6,569 nt of DNA from Legionella genomosp. 1 (GCA_945889365.1 CAMDBQ010000085.1:1-6569); one strand, 5' to 3'. Positions 1 to 6,425 are shown, counted from the stretch's first letter. Program-made: numbers and translations. Notes: generated by a model not told the origin, from the sequence alone.

Positions 1-203
1 GCTCCTTTGCGCGACCTACTATCGTTAAATCAGTGTGTTGAATAGAAAATTGTGCGAAGACTTTTTTTCATAAAGGCTGGAGGGCCTTTAAAATACTGGC
101 TTTAATCATTCACCCAGTTGCTATGCTGTTGGGTCGTAAGACGGGCTAATGTTGAACGATTTTATGGCACATTATGAAAACTGCGGATCCGGGTATGTAT
201 GGT
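1..203. other. Intergenic region downstream of ppk
   Basis: No credible gene lies here. The minus strand contains only a 13-codon ATG reading frame (start near 70) without an obvious ribosome binding site. There is a 6-bp hairpin (72-77 pairing with 84-89) and a weaker one (112-116 with 130-134). Neither is followed by a T-run on the strand that would terminate ppk, so I do not call a terminator. The ppk message may read through into whatever lies to the left. Confidence 0.6.
2..8 (-). promoter_or_regulatory. Shine-Dalgarno for a gene beyond the left edge
   Basis: Read on the minus strand, this is AAAGGAG, a near-perfect Shine-Dalgarno sequence. It sits one base from the window end, so a start codon at normal spacing would lie just outside. 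The strand matches the ppk operon. The start codon cannot be seen, so this rests on the motif and its position alone. Confidence 0.4.
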
Positions 204-2261
204 TTACCCGTTATACAACTGCAGCAACTTTTCCTGCGCGCAATAATTCCCTTGTCTCATGGATTTGTAAGTTCCATCGCTTTGCATTTCCCATGTGTTG
301 CGGTTGTCTTTCAGGTAATTTTTAAAAATTTCCTGTTTGATGCGCTTGCGACAGTCTGGATCCAGAATAGGGAACATGACTTCAATGCGATGGTATAAAT
401 TACGTTCCATCAGATCTGCGCTGGAACAATAATAGTGCTCGTCATCCTCGGCGCGAAAATAAAATACGCGATGGTGTTCAAGAAACCTCCCTACAACGGA
501 GATAACCCGGATGTTTTCTGATACGTCAGGAATGCCAGGTCTAAGGCAGCAGACACCGCGAACGATTAAGCAAATTTTTACACCGTGTTGTGATGCTGAA
601 TACAGTGCCTGAATCATCAAAATATCGGTTAGCCCATTTACCTTAATCATGATTTCAGCTGCTTTACCGTTTGCAGCGGCAAGTCCACATTGTTCAATCA
701 GATCTAGCAATTTCTTTTGTAAAGTAAAGGGCGCGTGTACCAGTTCTTTTAGTTTGACTGCTTTACCCAGTCCGGTCAGTTGCTGGAAAATACTTTGAGT
801 ATCTGCTGTAATTGCAGAGTTGGCGGTGAGTAAGCCTAAGTCAGTATATTGTTGTGCGGTTTTTTCGTGATAATTTCCCGTGCCTAAATGGACATAGGGT
901 TTTAACTTGCCGTGCACGCGACGGACAATCAACGTCATTTTGGCGTGCGTTTTGAACCCAACGACACCATAAAGAACCAGAACGCCTGACTCCTGTAGTC
1001 GATTCGCAAGTCGCAAATTAGATTCTTCATCAAACCGAGCTCGTAATTCAATAACGGCAGTGACTTCTTTGCCGGAGCGTGCTGCTTCCACCAAGGCCTG
1101 TACCATGATTGAATCAAAATGGGTTCGATACAGCGTTTGCTTGATTGCCAGTACGGATGGATCGGCTGCTGCCTGGCGCACAAAATCAATGACGACACCA
1201 AAACTTTGATAAGGATGATGTAGCAGAATATCTTGTTCATCAAGGACGTTAAACAGGTTGTGTTTGTATTTTGGAAAAATGGGATATTGGGGGGTAAAAG
1301 CAGGGTAATTCAAATCGGGGCGCTTGATTCTATTAATGGCACTTAAATAGCGGCGTAAGTTCACTGGGCCATCACAAAGGTACATGTCATCATGACGCAA
1401 CTGATATTTTTGTAACAAAAAATCGATGATGGAATCAGGGCAACGTTTCTCAATTTCAAGTCGTACCACATTGCCGAAATGGCGTGAGGAGAGTTCTCGT
1501 TGTACAGCAACGGCCAAATCCTCCGCTTCTTCATCACGCAAGAACAAATCGCTATTGCGTGTTAGTCGAAACGCATAACAGCCACTCGTTTCCATGCCTG
1601 GAAAGCAGCGGTGAATATGGGCTTTGATAATGGATGATAAATAAACAAAATAACTGCCGTCACCACATAGCTCAGAAGGAAGATGAATCATGCGTGGTAA
1701 CGAGCGTGGGGCATGTACCACGGCATAATTAATATTGCGGTCAAACGCGTCTTTACCACTTAACGACACGATGAAGTTTAAACTTTTGTTAAATAGTCTG
1801 GGAAACGGGTGCGCCAAATCAAGCGCAATGGGACTCACAATGGGTAGGATTTCATTTTTGAAAAAGTGTTTTGTCCATAAATGGATATCGTCCGTCCAGT
1901 CTTCACTCTTATAAAATTGGATGTTCTCTCTTTGCATATCGGGCAATAATTGTTTGTTAAATATGGTGTAAAGCCTATCAATAAGATGGTGGGTTTTTTT
2001 GCTGAGTTGGCTTAGTATTTCATCGGCATATAATCCATCAATGCTTGGTTTTCTAGATCCGAGGGCAATTTTTGCTTTTAGTCCCGCAACACGAACTTCA
2101 AAGAATTCATCGAGATTGCTGCTGCAAATGCATAAATAACGCACTCGCTCCAGCAAAGGGATACGTTGATCATTGGACAGCTCCAATACCCGCTCGTTAA
2201 ATGCCAGCGCGCTAAATTCGCGATTTATATAATACTCAGGGCTATCCAGATCAATTGTCAA
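204..2261 (-). CDS. ppk: Polyphosphate kinase (PPK1)
   Basis: PPK1 reversibly transfers the gamma phosphate of ATP to a growing inorganic polyphosphate chain and is usually peripheral to the inner membrane. The 685 residues match the family length (about 690). The N-terminal domain opens with YINREFSALAFNERVLE (11-27), and SSNLDEFFEVR follows at 47-57. The catalytic half has TLYRTHFDS (376-384), RARFDEESN (407-415), the KTHAKM motif with the probable autophosphorylated histidine H439, HLGTGNYHEKT (458-468), the second conserved histidine in LEHHRVF (H596), and CSSADLMERNLYHR (612-625). All key motifs are present, so it should be active. The start is TTG: an in-frame stop lies just upstream (the end of the CHR gene), no ATG occurs before residue 109, and the family motif begins at residue 11. 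GTGAGA upstream is a weak ribosome binding site, so coupling to the CHR gene, whose stop is 3 bases away, is likely. It is the last gene of the leftward operon. Confidence 0.97.
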   Translation of the reverse strand: MTIDLDSPEYYINREFSALAFNERVLELSNDQRIPLLERVRYLCICSSNLDEFFEVRVAGLKAKIALGSRKPSIDGLYADEILSQLSKKTHHLIDRLYTIFNKQLLPDMQRENIQFYKSEDWTDDIHLWTKHFFKNEILPIVSPIALDLAHPFPRLFNKSLNFIVSLSGKDAFDRNINYAVVHAPRSLPRMIHLPSELCGDGSYFVYLSSIIKAHIHRCFPGMETSGCYAFRLTRNSDLFLRDEEAEDLAVAVQRELSSRHFGNVVRLEIEKRCPDSIIDFLLQKYQLRHDDMYLCDGPVNLRRYLSAINRIKRPDLNYPAFTPQYPIFPKYKHNLFNVLDEQDILLHHPYQSFGVVIDFVRQAAADPSVLAIKQTLYRTHFDSIMVQALVEAARSGKEVTAVIELRARFDEESNLRLANRLQESGVLVLYGVVGFKTHAKMTLIVRRVHGKLKPYVHLGTGNYHEKTAQQYTDLGLLTANSAITADTQSIFQQLTGLGKAVKLKELVHAPFTLQKKLLDLIEQCGLAAANGKAAEIMIKVNGLTDILMIQALYSASQHGVKICLIVRGVCCLRPGIPDVSENIRVISVVGRFLEHHRVFYFRAEDDEHYYCSSADLMERNLYHRIEVMFPILDPDCRKRIKQEIFKNYLKDNRNTWEMQSDGTYKSMRQGNYCAQEKLLQLYNG

Positions 2262-2264
2262 TAT

Positions 2265-2795
2265 TTATCTCACAATAAAATAACAAACGCCAATAAATGC
2301 AAGGAAGCCCCAGAATGGGGATAGCTGCAAAAAAACCAACGCTAGAAAAAACAATACACAGGCAATCACAATGGGTATTGAATAATACATTGAGATCACG
2401 CTTTGCGTGATCGAAAACGTAGCGGCTGCGAGCAGAGCTACGGATCCATATTGAACCGCAACCATGATTTTACGTATCACGGGCCCATCATTATTGCTTA
2501 ACCAGGTGTACCCTAATAGTGCCATGATGAGGCCGGGAAGGTTCACGCACGCAACGGCAATCACCATGCCTGCAAAACCTGCCGCTTTAAAGCCAATGAG
2601 GGCTGACAGTTTTACGCCGGTTAAACCTGGAAATAAAAAGCTGCTGCCTACCATGCGGATAAATTCTTCTTGACCTATCCATTGCCTGTAAGTAACCGCT
2701 TCATACTCCAATAATTTTAACATCGCATTGCCACCGCCTAAGGCTATCAAGCCTATTTTACTGAAGCTGGTGGCAATGCCAAGTAGTGTGTTCAT
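2265..2795 (-). CDS. Single CHR-domain membrane protein, chromate transporter family
   Basis: A 176-residue, very hydrophobic protein with several membrane segments, roughly at 5-20, 65-98, 108-133 and 137-174. The start matches the CHR (ChrA-type) domain: FSKIGLIALGGGNAM (11-25) is the family's glycine-rich first segment, followed by YRQWIGQEEF (36-45), FPGLTGVKLSALIG (55-68) and a proline-containing helix (NLPGLI, 85-90). The usual PGP motif reads PGL here. Characterised ChrA proteins carry two CHR domains or occur as pairs of single-domain genes. No second CHR gene is visible in this window, so it may work as a homo-oligomer or with a distant partner. Family members export chromate, but many are of unknown substrate, and chromate resistance should not be assumed. 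Its ATG overlaps the stop of the upstream gene (ATGA), AAGAGA lies a few bases upstream, and ppk starts 3 bases after its stop. Confidence 0.8.
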   Translation of the reverse strand: MNTLLGIATSFSKIGLIALGGGNAMLKLLEYEAVTYRQWIGQEEFIRMVGSSFLFPGLTGVKLSALIGFKAAGFAGMVIAVACVNLPGLIMALLGYTWLSNNDGPVIRKIMVAVQYGSVALLAAATFSITQSVISMYYSIPIVIACVLFFLALVFLQLSPFWGFLAFIGVCYFIVR

Positions 2796-3409
2796 AACAG
2801 TCTCTTAAGAAAAGTCACATAATCACAAGCAACGTGTTCATCTAAAATTTGCCGAGTTATGGAATCCACTATTAATCCTGATGCTGATTCAATATTTACA
2901 CTAAACCAGGTTGTGTTGGCAACGCAAAGACGTGCTAATTCAAGTTTTGTTTTCGGCAAGGTTTCAAATTGATAAATTAATGCTTCTTTTTCGACTACGA
3001 TTGGATGACCCTCACGTTGAGCGCGTGCAAACAAACGTTGCATGTCCGTATCGGCTTGCTCTAGAGTAATTTTTTTACCATAGGCTATCGCAAGCGGTAA
3101 TTTCATGATGATGGGTTTGTATTGCAACTGATCACAACGAATTTTAAAATTGTAGTCCATATCGGGTAACAGGCAATACGTATCCTCTCGGTGCTTGATT
3201 TTGTATCGCGATAGCTCCAAAAAGGAATCATCCAATCCGTTTAAAATAATGGACTCACTCTCCGGCCAGAAAAAACGCGCTTCCCAGTGTTCAGTGCGAG
3301 ATACGGTTGGACTCTCAGGTAATATTAATGGCTTGTCATTGTTGATTTCGAAATTCCATACCAAGCGTTTATTTACTCCGCTGACGTCCCGAGGCTTTTG
3401 TTTATTCAT
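2792..3409 (-). CDS. Uncharacterised protein with CYTH-like motifs
   Basis: A soluble 205-residue protein with no signal peptide or membrane segment. I do not recognise it as a named family. Its spacing of charged motifs resembles a divergent CYTH (triphosphate tunnel) domain: HWEARFFW (41-48), EDTYCLLP (75-82), NFKIRCDQLQYKP (87-99), IVVEKEALIYQF (137-148), LELARL (156-161), TWFSVNIES (167-175) and a C-terminal DYVTFLKRLL (196-205). CYTH proteins bind tripolyphosphate, polyphosphate or similar ligands through inward-facing basic and acidic residues. The canonical ExExK signature is not intact, as only E43-x-R45 is seen, so normal catalysis is doubtful. The gene overlaps both neighbours by ATGA junctions and lies two genes ahead of ppk, which fits a polyphosphate-related role but does not prove it. 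The ribosome binding site is poor, implying translational coupling. The reading frame is well supported; the fold is inferred by eye. Confidence 0.75.
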   Translation of the reverse strand: MNKQKPRDVSGVNKRLVWNFEINNDKPLILPESPTVSRTEHWEARFFWPESESIILNGLDDSFLELSRYKIKHREDTYCLLPDMDYNFKIRCDQLQYKPIIMKLPLAIAYGKKITLEQADTDMQRLFARAQREGHPIVVEKEALIYQFETLPKTKLELARLCVANTTWFSVNIESASGLIVDSITRQILDEHVACDYVTFLKRLL

Positions 3410-3840
3410 GATTTTTCTACATATTCAGGCAAGGGTTGTTTATCAGGAAAAATCTCAGCCAAGGACATGGAAAATCCATCCGCACCCACAATGCGTGCAT
3501 GTTTGCGTTGTAATTGTCGAGGATCCTCTGCTCCGCACGAGTGGGTGAGAACAGCGACCTCATGCATCATATTTTTAGCTGCACGATAGACCCAACTGCG
3601 TTTCGCGCGATCAGTCGCAAACCAATATTGACGAAAAAATTCGCCCATGTATTCGAAAAGATAACGAAAGTGGCCGACAAGTGGGTAATTTCGGAGAATA
3701 GCATGTTTTTTTTGATTTCTATCCCAAAAGTACAGGCCAAGTATGGCAAGGACTAAGAGAAAGCAAAGGACGAGAAAGATGAATTGATCGAAAAATATCG
3801 ATCGGGTTAAAAATGCTCTTCTTTCGTCGGCGGTTAACAT
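3406..3840 (-). pseudogene. Internally deleted FMN-binding glutamate synthase-like gene
   Basis: An open frame of 144 residues that appears to join the two ends of a roughly 500-residue protein. Residues 1-90 have an N-terminal membrane segment (about 17-39) followed by HAILRNYPLVGHFRYLFE (46-63) and RSWVYRAAKN (81-90), the N-terminal signature of membrane-anchored, GltB domain 2-like proteins. Residues 91-144 (EVAVLTHSCGAEDPRQLQRKH at 94-114, then SLAEIFP) resemble that family's C-terminal tail. The FMN-binding TIM-barrel core between them is missing. About six residues usually found between ATDR and RAKRSW also seem to be lost. The enzyme cannot be active, but the frame stays open and ends in an ATGA overlap with the next gene, so translation through it may still feed the operon. 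I chose ATG at 3840 over the in-frame GTG at 3843 because AGGA at 3850-3847 then has 6-base spacing. A real small membrane protein made of the remnant is possible. Confidence 0.7.
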
Positions 3841-3894
3841 CACGGTTCCTTAAGGATGACGGTTATTGATCAGTTCAAGCGATAACTAATATCC

Positions 3895-3900
3895 ATCATA
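3895..3900 (-). promoter_or_regulatory. Possible -10 of the leftward operon
   Basis: On the minus strand this reads TATGAT, five of six matches to the sigma-70 -10 box, about 55 bases ahead of the first start codon. The -35 position at 17-bp spacing reads TGGAAT and is poor. No other promoter-like site is visible for the ppk operon, whose later genes overlap or abut. Weak evidence. Confidence 0.3.
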
Positions 3901-3934
3901 TAACCACTTTCAGGTTAATTCCATACTAATGGTC

Positions 3935-3940
3935 TATAAT
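3935..3940 (+). promoter_or_regulatory. Probable -10 box for yqgE-ruvX-pyrB
   Basis: A perfect TATAAT lies 34 bases before the yqgE start codon, in the divergent intergenic region. No good TTGACA-like -35 is present at 16-18 bp (3912-3917 reads AGGTTA), and there is no extended TGn element. It would give a short leader of about 25-30 bases, too short for a pyrimidine attenuator of the leader-peptide type. Confidence 0.55.
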
Positions 3941-3960
3941 AAGTTAAGTGCGGATCATTT

Positions 3961-3965
3961 AGGAG
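3961..3965 (+). promoter_or_regulatory. Ribosome binding site deciding the yqgE start
   Basis: AGGAG lies 9 bases before ATG 3975 but only 3 bases before the in-frame TTG at 3969 and 21 before ATG 3987. This favours ATG 3975 as the yqgE start. Confidence 0.7.
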
Positions 3966-3974
3966 TGGTTGATC

Positions 3975-4541
3975 ATGGCATCGACTATGTCGTTGGCAAA
4001 TCATTTGTTGATTGCATCACCCTCAATGCAAGATCCGAATTTCGTCCGTTCAGTGATTTATATTTGCGAGCATCATATTCAGGGCACGGTTGGGTTGGTC
4101 ATTAATCGACCGATGAAACATTCGCTCGGTCTGGTGTTTGATCAATTAAAGATTGAACCGACGCATCCTGAAAAAAAACAAATGCCCTTATTGTTTGGTG
4201 GGCCCCTACAACCTGAGCGAGGCTTTGTGATTCATCGCCCGTTCGGCAAATGGCAGTCTAGCCTTGCCTTGTTGCCAAATGATGTGACTATCACCACGTC
4301 TAACGACATTATTCGAGCCATTGCCAATGATGCGGGTCCAAAAGATGTCTTGGTTGCTTTGGGCTACGTTGCGTGGCTTGAGAATCAATTGGAACAGGAA
4401 ATCATGCTGGATTCTTGGGTGGTTGTCCCGTTCAAGTCAGCGTTACTGTATGATGTCCCTTTCGAACAACGGTGGGAAGCAGCCGGAATGAGCATTGGAA
4501 TACATATGAATGAGTTAACATTGGGTGCCGGTCATGCCTGA
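3975..4541 (+). CDS. yqgE: YqgE/AlgH family protein (UPF0301, DUF179)
   Basis: A 188-residue cytoplasmic protein, the usual family length. It matches along its whole length: ANHLLIASPSMQDPNF (8-23), RSVIYICEHH (25-34), GLVINRP (40-46), LFGGPLQPERGFVIHRP (73-89), ITTSNDII (106-113), DVLVALGYVAW (124-134), QLEQEIMLDSWV (138-149), and the GHA ending also seen in E. coli YqgE. The family's biochemical role is not settled. The name AlgH comes from Pseudomonas work on alginate regulation and should not be carried over here. It is commonly encoded next to yqgF/ruvX, as here, where it overlaps that gene by 8 bases. It is the first gene of the rightward operon, behind a perfect TATAAT box. ATG 3975 was chosen by ribosome binding site spacing. 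Confidence 0.95.
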   Translation: MASTMSLANHLLIASPSMQDPNFVRSVIYICEHHIQGTVGLVINRPMKHSLGLVFDQLKIEPTHPEKKQMPLLFGGPLQPERGFVIHRPFGKWQSSLALLPNDVTITTSNDIIRAIANDAGPKDVLVALGYVAWLENQLEQEIMLDSWVVVPFKSALLYDVPFEQRWEAAGMSIGIHMNELTLGAGHA

Positions 4542-4953
4542 AGGTATCTATCTTGGTTTCGATTTTGGCTACAAACGAATCGGTGTTGCAGTGGGACAGC
4601 AATTAACGTGTAGTGCATCGCCCTTGAATACACTGGACGCAAAATTAGGTGTGCCGAATTGGGATCTCATTCAAAAATTGATTGATCAATGGCGACCAGT
4701 GGCCATGATCGTGGGTTTGCCCACCTGCATTGATGGCACCGAACAATACACCACGGCGGCTTCCAAAGGCTTTGCGAAACAATTACGTAAACGATTTTCA
4801 CTGCCCGTGCATTTGGTTGATGAACGCTTATCGACGATGGAAGCACGAGCGTATTTGTTTGCTGAAGGCGGGTACCGTAAAATAAAACAATCTGAAGTGG
4901 ATAGCATCGCGGCTTGCGTTATTCTCGAGCAATGGTTGCAAAATCCCGGGTGA
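4534..4953 (+). CDS. ruvX: YqgF/RuvX RNase H-fold nuclease
   Basis: A 139-residue protein of the YqgF family (usual length about 138), predicted to be a Holliday-junction resolvase-like nuclease and linked in E. coli to maturation of the 5' end of 16S rRNA. The RNase H-like acidic residues are visible: D10 in GFDFGYKRIGVAVG (8-21), E97 in LVDERLSTMEA (94-104) and D123 in SEVDSIAACVILEQW (120-134). The GLPTCIDG loop (61-68) is the family's GxPxxxDG motif. It appears complete and active. ATG 4534 overlaps the end of yqgE by 8 bases. A GTG at 4525 would add three residues and cannot be excluded. No clear ribosome binding site is seen, so coupling to yqgE translation is likely. Confidence 0.95.
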   Translation: MPEGIYLGFDFGYKRIGVAVGQQLTCSASPLNTLDAKLGVPNWDLIQKLIDQWRPVAMIVGLPTCIDGTEQYTTAASKGFAKQLRKRFSLPVHLVDERLSTMEARAYLFAEGGYRKIKQSEVDSIAACVILEQWLQNPG

Positions 4954-4961
4954 GAACAAAC

Positions 4962-5855
4962 ATGAAACATCTGCTGAACATAAAGCAATTAACACACCAT
5001 GAGATCACATCACTGATTCAACGCGCATTGCATTTTAAACACAATCCCATTTATCCTTGTTATTCGCACTGCACGCTTGCAAACCTGTTTTATGAAAACA
5101 GCACGCGCACGCGAGTCAGCTTTGAATTGGCCGCCAATCATTTGGGCGTTCATGTGGTGAATCTGGCTCTGCAACAGTCGTCTGAAAGTAAAGGAGAGGT
5201 GATTGAGGACACCATTAAAACACTGAGCGCAATGGGGATTCAGTTGTTTGTCATACGCCATACGCAAGATGGATTGCCCCAAACACTGGCGGAACATTGT
5301 GACAAGGACGTTCACATCATCAATGCAGGTGCTGGCACGCATTCACATCCCAGCCAGGCGCTGCTGGATATGATGACGATCGTTGAACACAAACCCCATT
5401 TGGAACGTTTAAAAATTGCCATTGTTGGTGATCTACGGCATTCGAGAGTTGCCCATTCCTTACAACATATGTGTGCAAAATTGGGGATGGGTGAGCTGGC
5501 ACTAGTCGCGCCAACAGTTTGGCAGCCTTCCGTCATTCATTATGGACACGTGACCACATCATTAAAAGACGGTCTTGCTAATGCTGACGTAGTGATGTGT
5601 TTACGCGTTCAGCAAGAGCGATTAAACGCGGATGAACATATAGATTGGGCTAGCTATCGGCGCGATTATGCCATAACCAAAACCAGCATGGCATTCGCCA
5701 AACCGGATGCCATGGTTATGCATCCAGGGCCTATCAATCGTGGTGTTGAAATTGACAGTGATATTGCCGACGGCTCGCAATCATTCATTCTTCGTCAGGT
5801 ATCCAATGGCGTGTATATGAGAATGGCTATTATCGATGCGTTGGTGACGGCGTAA
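4962..5855 (+). CDS. pyrB: Aspartate carbamoyltransferase catalytic subunit
   Basis: PyrB joins carbamoyl phosphate and aspartate to give carbamoyl aspartate, the first committed step of pyrimidine synthesis in the cytoplasm. The 297 residues are close to the short catalytic chains (about 300-310). The carbamoyl phosphate site is intact: FYENSTRTRVSFE (43-55) and HPSQ (129-132), with SSESKGE (73-79) supplying the serine and lysine that reach into the neighbouring subunit. The aspartate domain has IVGDLRHSRVAHS (154-166), LRVQQER (214-220) and VMHPGPINRGVEI (252-264). ATG 4962 is 8 bases after the ruvX stop; GGGTGAG seven bases upstream is a modest ribosome binding site. An upstream in-frame extension to 4914 lies inside ruvX and is not needed. 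No regulatory chain (pyrI), pyrC' or pyrR follows or precedes it in the window, so the holoenzyme type is unknown; a simple trimer or a complex with a dihydroorotase encoded elsewhere is possible. Confidence 0.97.
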   Translation: MKHLLNIKQLTHHEITSLIQRALHFKHNPIYPCYSHCTLANLFYENSTRTRVSFELAANHLGVHVVNLALQQSSESKGEVIEDTIKTLSAMGIQLFVIRHTQDGLPQTLAEHCDKDVHIINAGAGTHSHPSQALLDMMTIVEHKPHLERLKIAIVGDLRHSRVAHSLQHMCAKLGMGELALVAPTVWQPSVIHYGHVTTSLKDGLANADVVMCLRVQQERLNADEHIDWASYRRDYAITKTSMAFAKPDAMVMHPGPINRGVEIDSDIADGSQSFILRQVSNGVYMRMAIIDALVTA

Positions 5856-5937
5856 CCGAGCTGGCGAGGGATGACGTACTGCCTCGGATCGTTTCTGCGC
5901 TCCGCTTCGTGTTGCATCATAACTAAATGTTACCTAA
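5856..5937 (+). other. Non-coding stretch after pyrB
   Basis: There is no gene here. Two alternative 5-bp inverted repeats can form (5856-5860 with 5883-5887, or 5865-5869 with 5882-5886). Neither has a following T-run, so an intrinsic terminator for pyrB is not supported. The sequence TGCGCTCCGCTTCGT near 5896-5910 is more GC-rich than its surroundings and might be part of a dispersed repeat, which cannot be tested within the window. Confidence 0.35.
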
Positions 5938-6149
5938 GCCCTGATTCGTTGCCTCATAATTGATATTAATATTCTAGATCCAGTGTTTTTAGGTGATCGC
6001 GCTGAAATGAAGAAAAAATACGGTCTGGATTTCTTTATAGCAAATTATATTGAGGCTGGAAGTGGATTGCTCTTCCCAAAATTTTTCAAAAAAACAGGGA
6101 TGGTGATCCAAAAGGCATTATTATTGTAAAACTTGGGAGATCATTATGA
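5938..6149 (+). pseudogene. Frameshifted first gene of a decayed two-gene cassette
   Basis: One frame is open from 5938 to TAA at 6127-6129 and reads DPVFLGDRAEMKKKYGLDFF, then an ANYIEAGSGLLFPKFFKK segment. After an A7 run (6088-6094) the adjacent frame continues sensibly as RDGDPKGIIIVKLGRSL and ends at TGA 6147-6149, overlapping the ATG of the next remnant as ATGA. Adding one A to the run would join the two parts into one protein end. No convincing start codon or ribosome binding site is seen, so the N-terminus is probably lost. I do not recognise the family. Its position before an antitoxin-like remnant suggests a toxin-like partner, but this is inference from gene order only. Confidence 0.45.
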
Positions 6150-6339
6150 TTACTAGCGATAAACAATATGCTGCGGCTAAAGAACAACTGAGCATGATAG
6201 AAAAATCGTAAGCCCTAAAAAAGCTAAACAGTTTGCTGTTATATTAGGGTATTCTCAAGAGCAATTTATTGCATTAGCTATTCAAGACTCATTAGAACAT
6301 GACGGCATACATTTATTGGTTCAACTCAAAGCGGCATAA
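6146..6339 (+). pseudogene. Remnant of an XRE-type antitoxin-like regulator
   Basis: ATG 6146, preceded by GGGAGA, starts MITSDKQYAAAKEQLSMIEK, which resembles the N-terminus of small antitoxin-like regulators, and stops at TAA 6209-6211 after 21 residues. In another frame, 6208-6339 reads VSPKKAKQFAVILGYSQEQF, then IALAIQDSLEHDG and LLVQLKAA, ending at TAA 6337-6339. This matches the C-terminal pattern of XRE-family antitoxin-like proteins (SPERA.xFAxxLG....F..LALQD.L..AGL). The helix-turn-helix region expected between the two parts is missing, so the gene has lost its middle as well as its frame. The family call rests on motif memory alone. Confidence 0.5.
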
Positions 6340-6397
6340 GCTTGGGTTGGCTCCGAAGGTCTGAAAATAGCAATAATTGTCGAGTAAGCGCTTCCAC

Positions 6398-6425
6398 TTG
6401 CAACTTACCTTACAAGGTCTACACT
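6398..6425 (+). promoter_or_regulatory. Possible promoter for the right-edge gene
   Basis: TTGCAA (6398-6403) is followed after 16 bases by TACACT (6420-6425), an acceptable but weak sigma-70 pair about 50 bases before the start codon at 6476. TGTAAT at 6425-6430 is a better -10 hexamer but too far from this -35. Confidence 0.3.

Noticed and set aside
72..89. Hairpin that could terminate ppk transcription
   Set aside because: In the ppk direction it is followed by an A-rich tract rather than a T-run, so it does not fit an intrinsic terminator.
174..398. Open frame of 74 codons on the plus strand
   Set aside because: It lies mostly opposite the 3' end of ppk, lacks a ribosome binding site and encodes nothing recognisable.
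935..1243. 102-codon minus-strand frame inside ppk
   Set aside because: It is an alternative frame of the strongly supported ppk gene.
3195..3756. Several plus-strand frames opposite the CYTH-like gene and the glutamate synthase remnant
   Set aside because: They overlap each other and the better supported minus-strand genes, and have no ribosome binding sites or family motifs.
3844..3974. Pho box upstream of the ppk operon
   Set aside because: Only one partial CGTCAT-like half is seen, without the second repeat at the required spacing.
3867..3976. Two copies of TTGATCA flanking the divergent promoters, considered as an operator
   Set aside because: The repeat is only seven bases, one copy overlaps the yqgE start codon, and chance occurrence is likely.
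5010..5536. Minus-strand frames opposite pyrB
   Set aside because: pyrB is certain on the plus strand, and these frames carry no motif.
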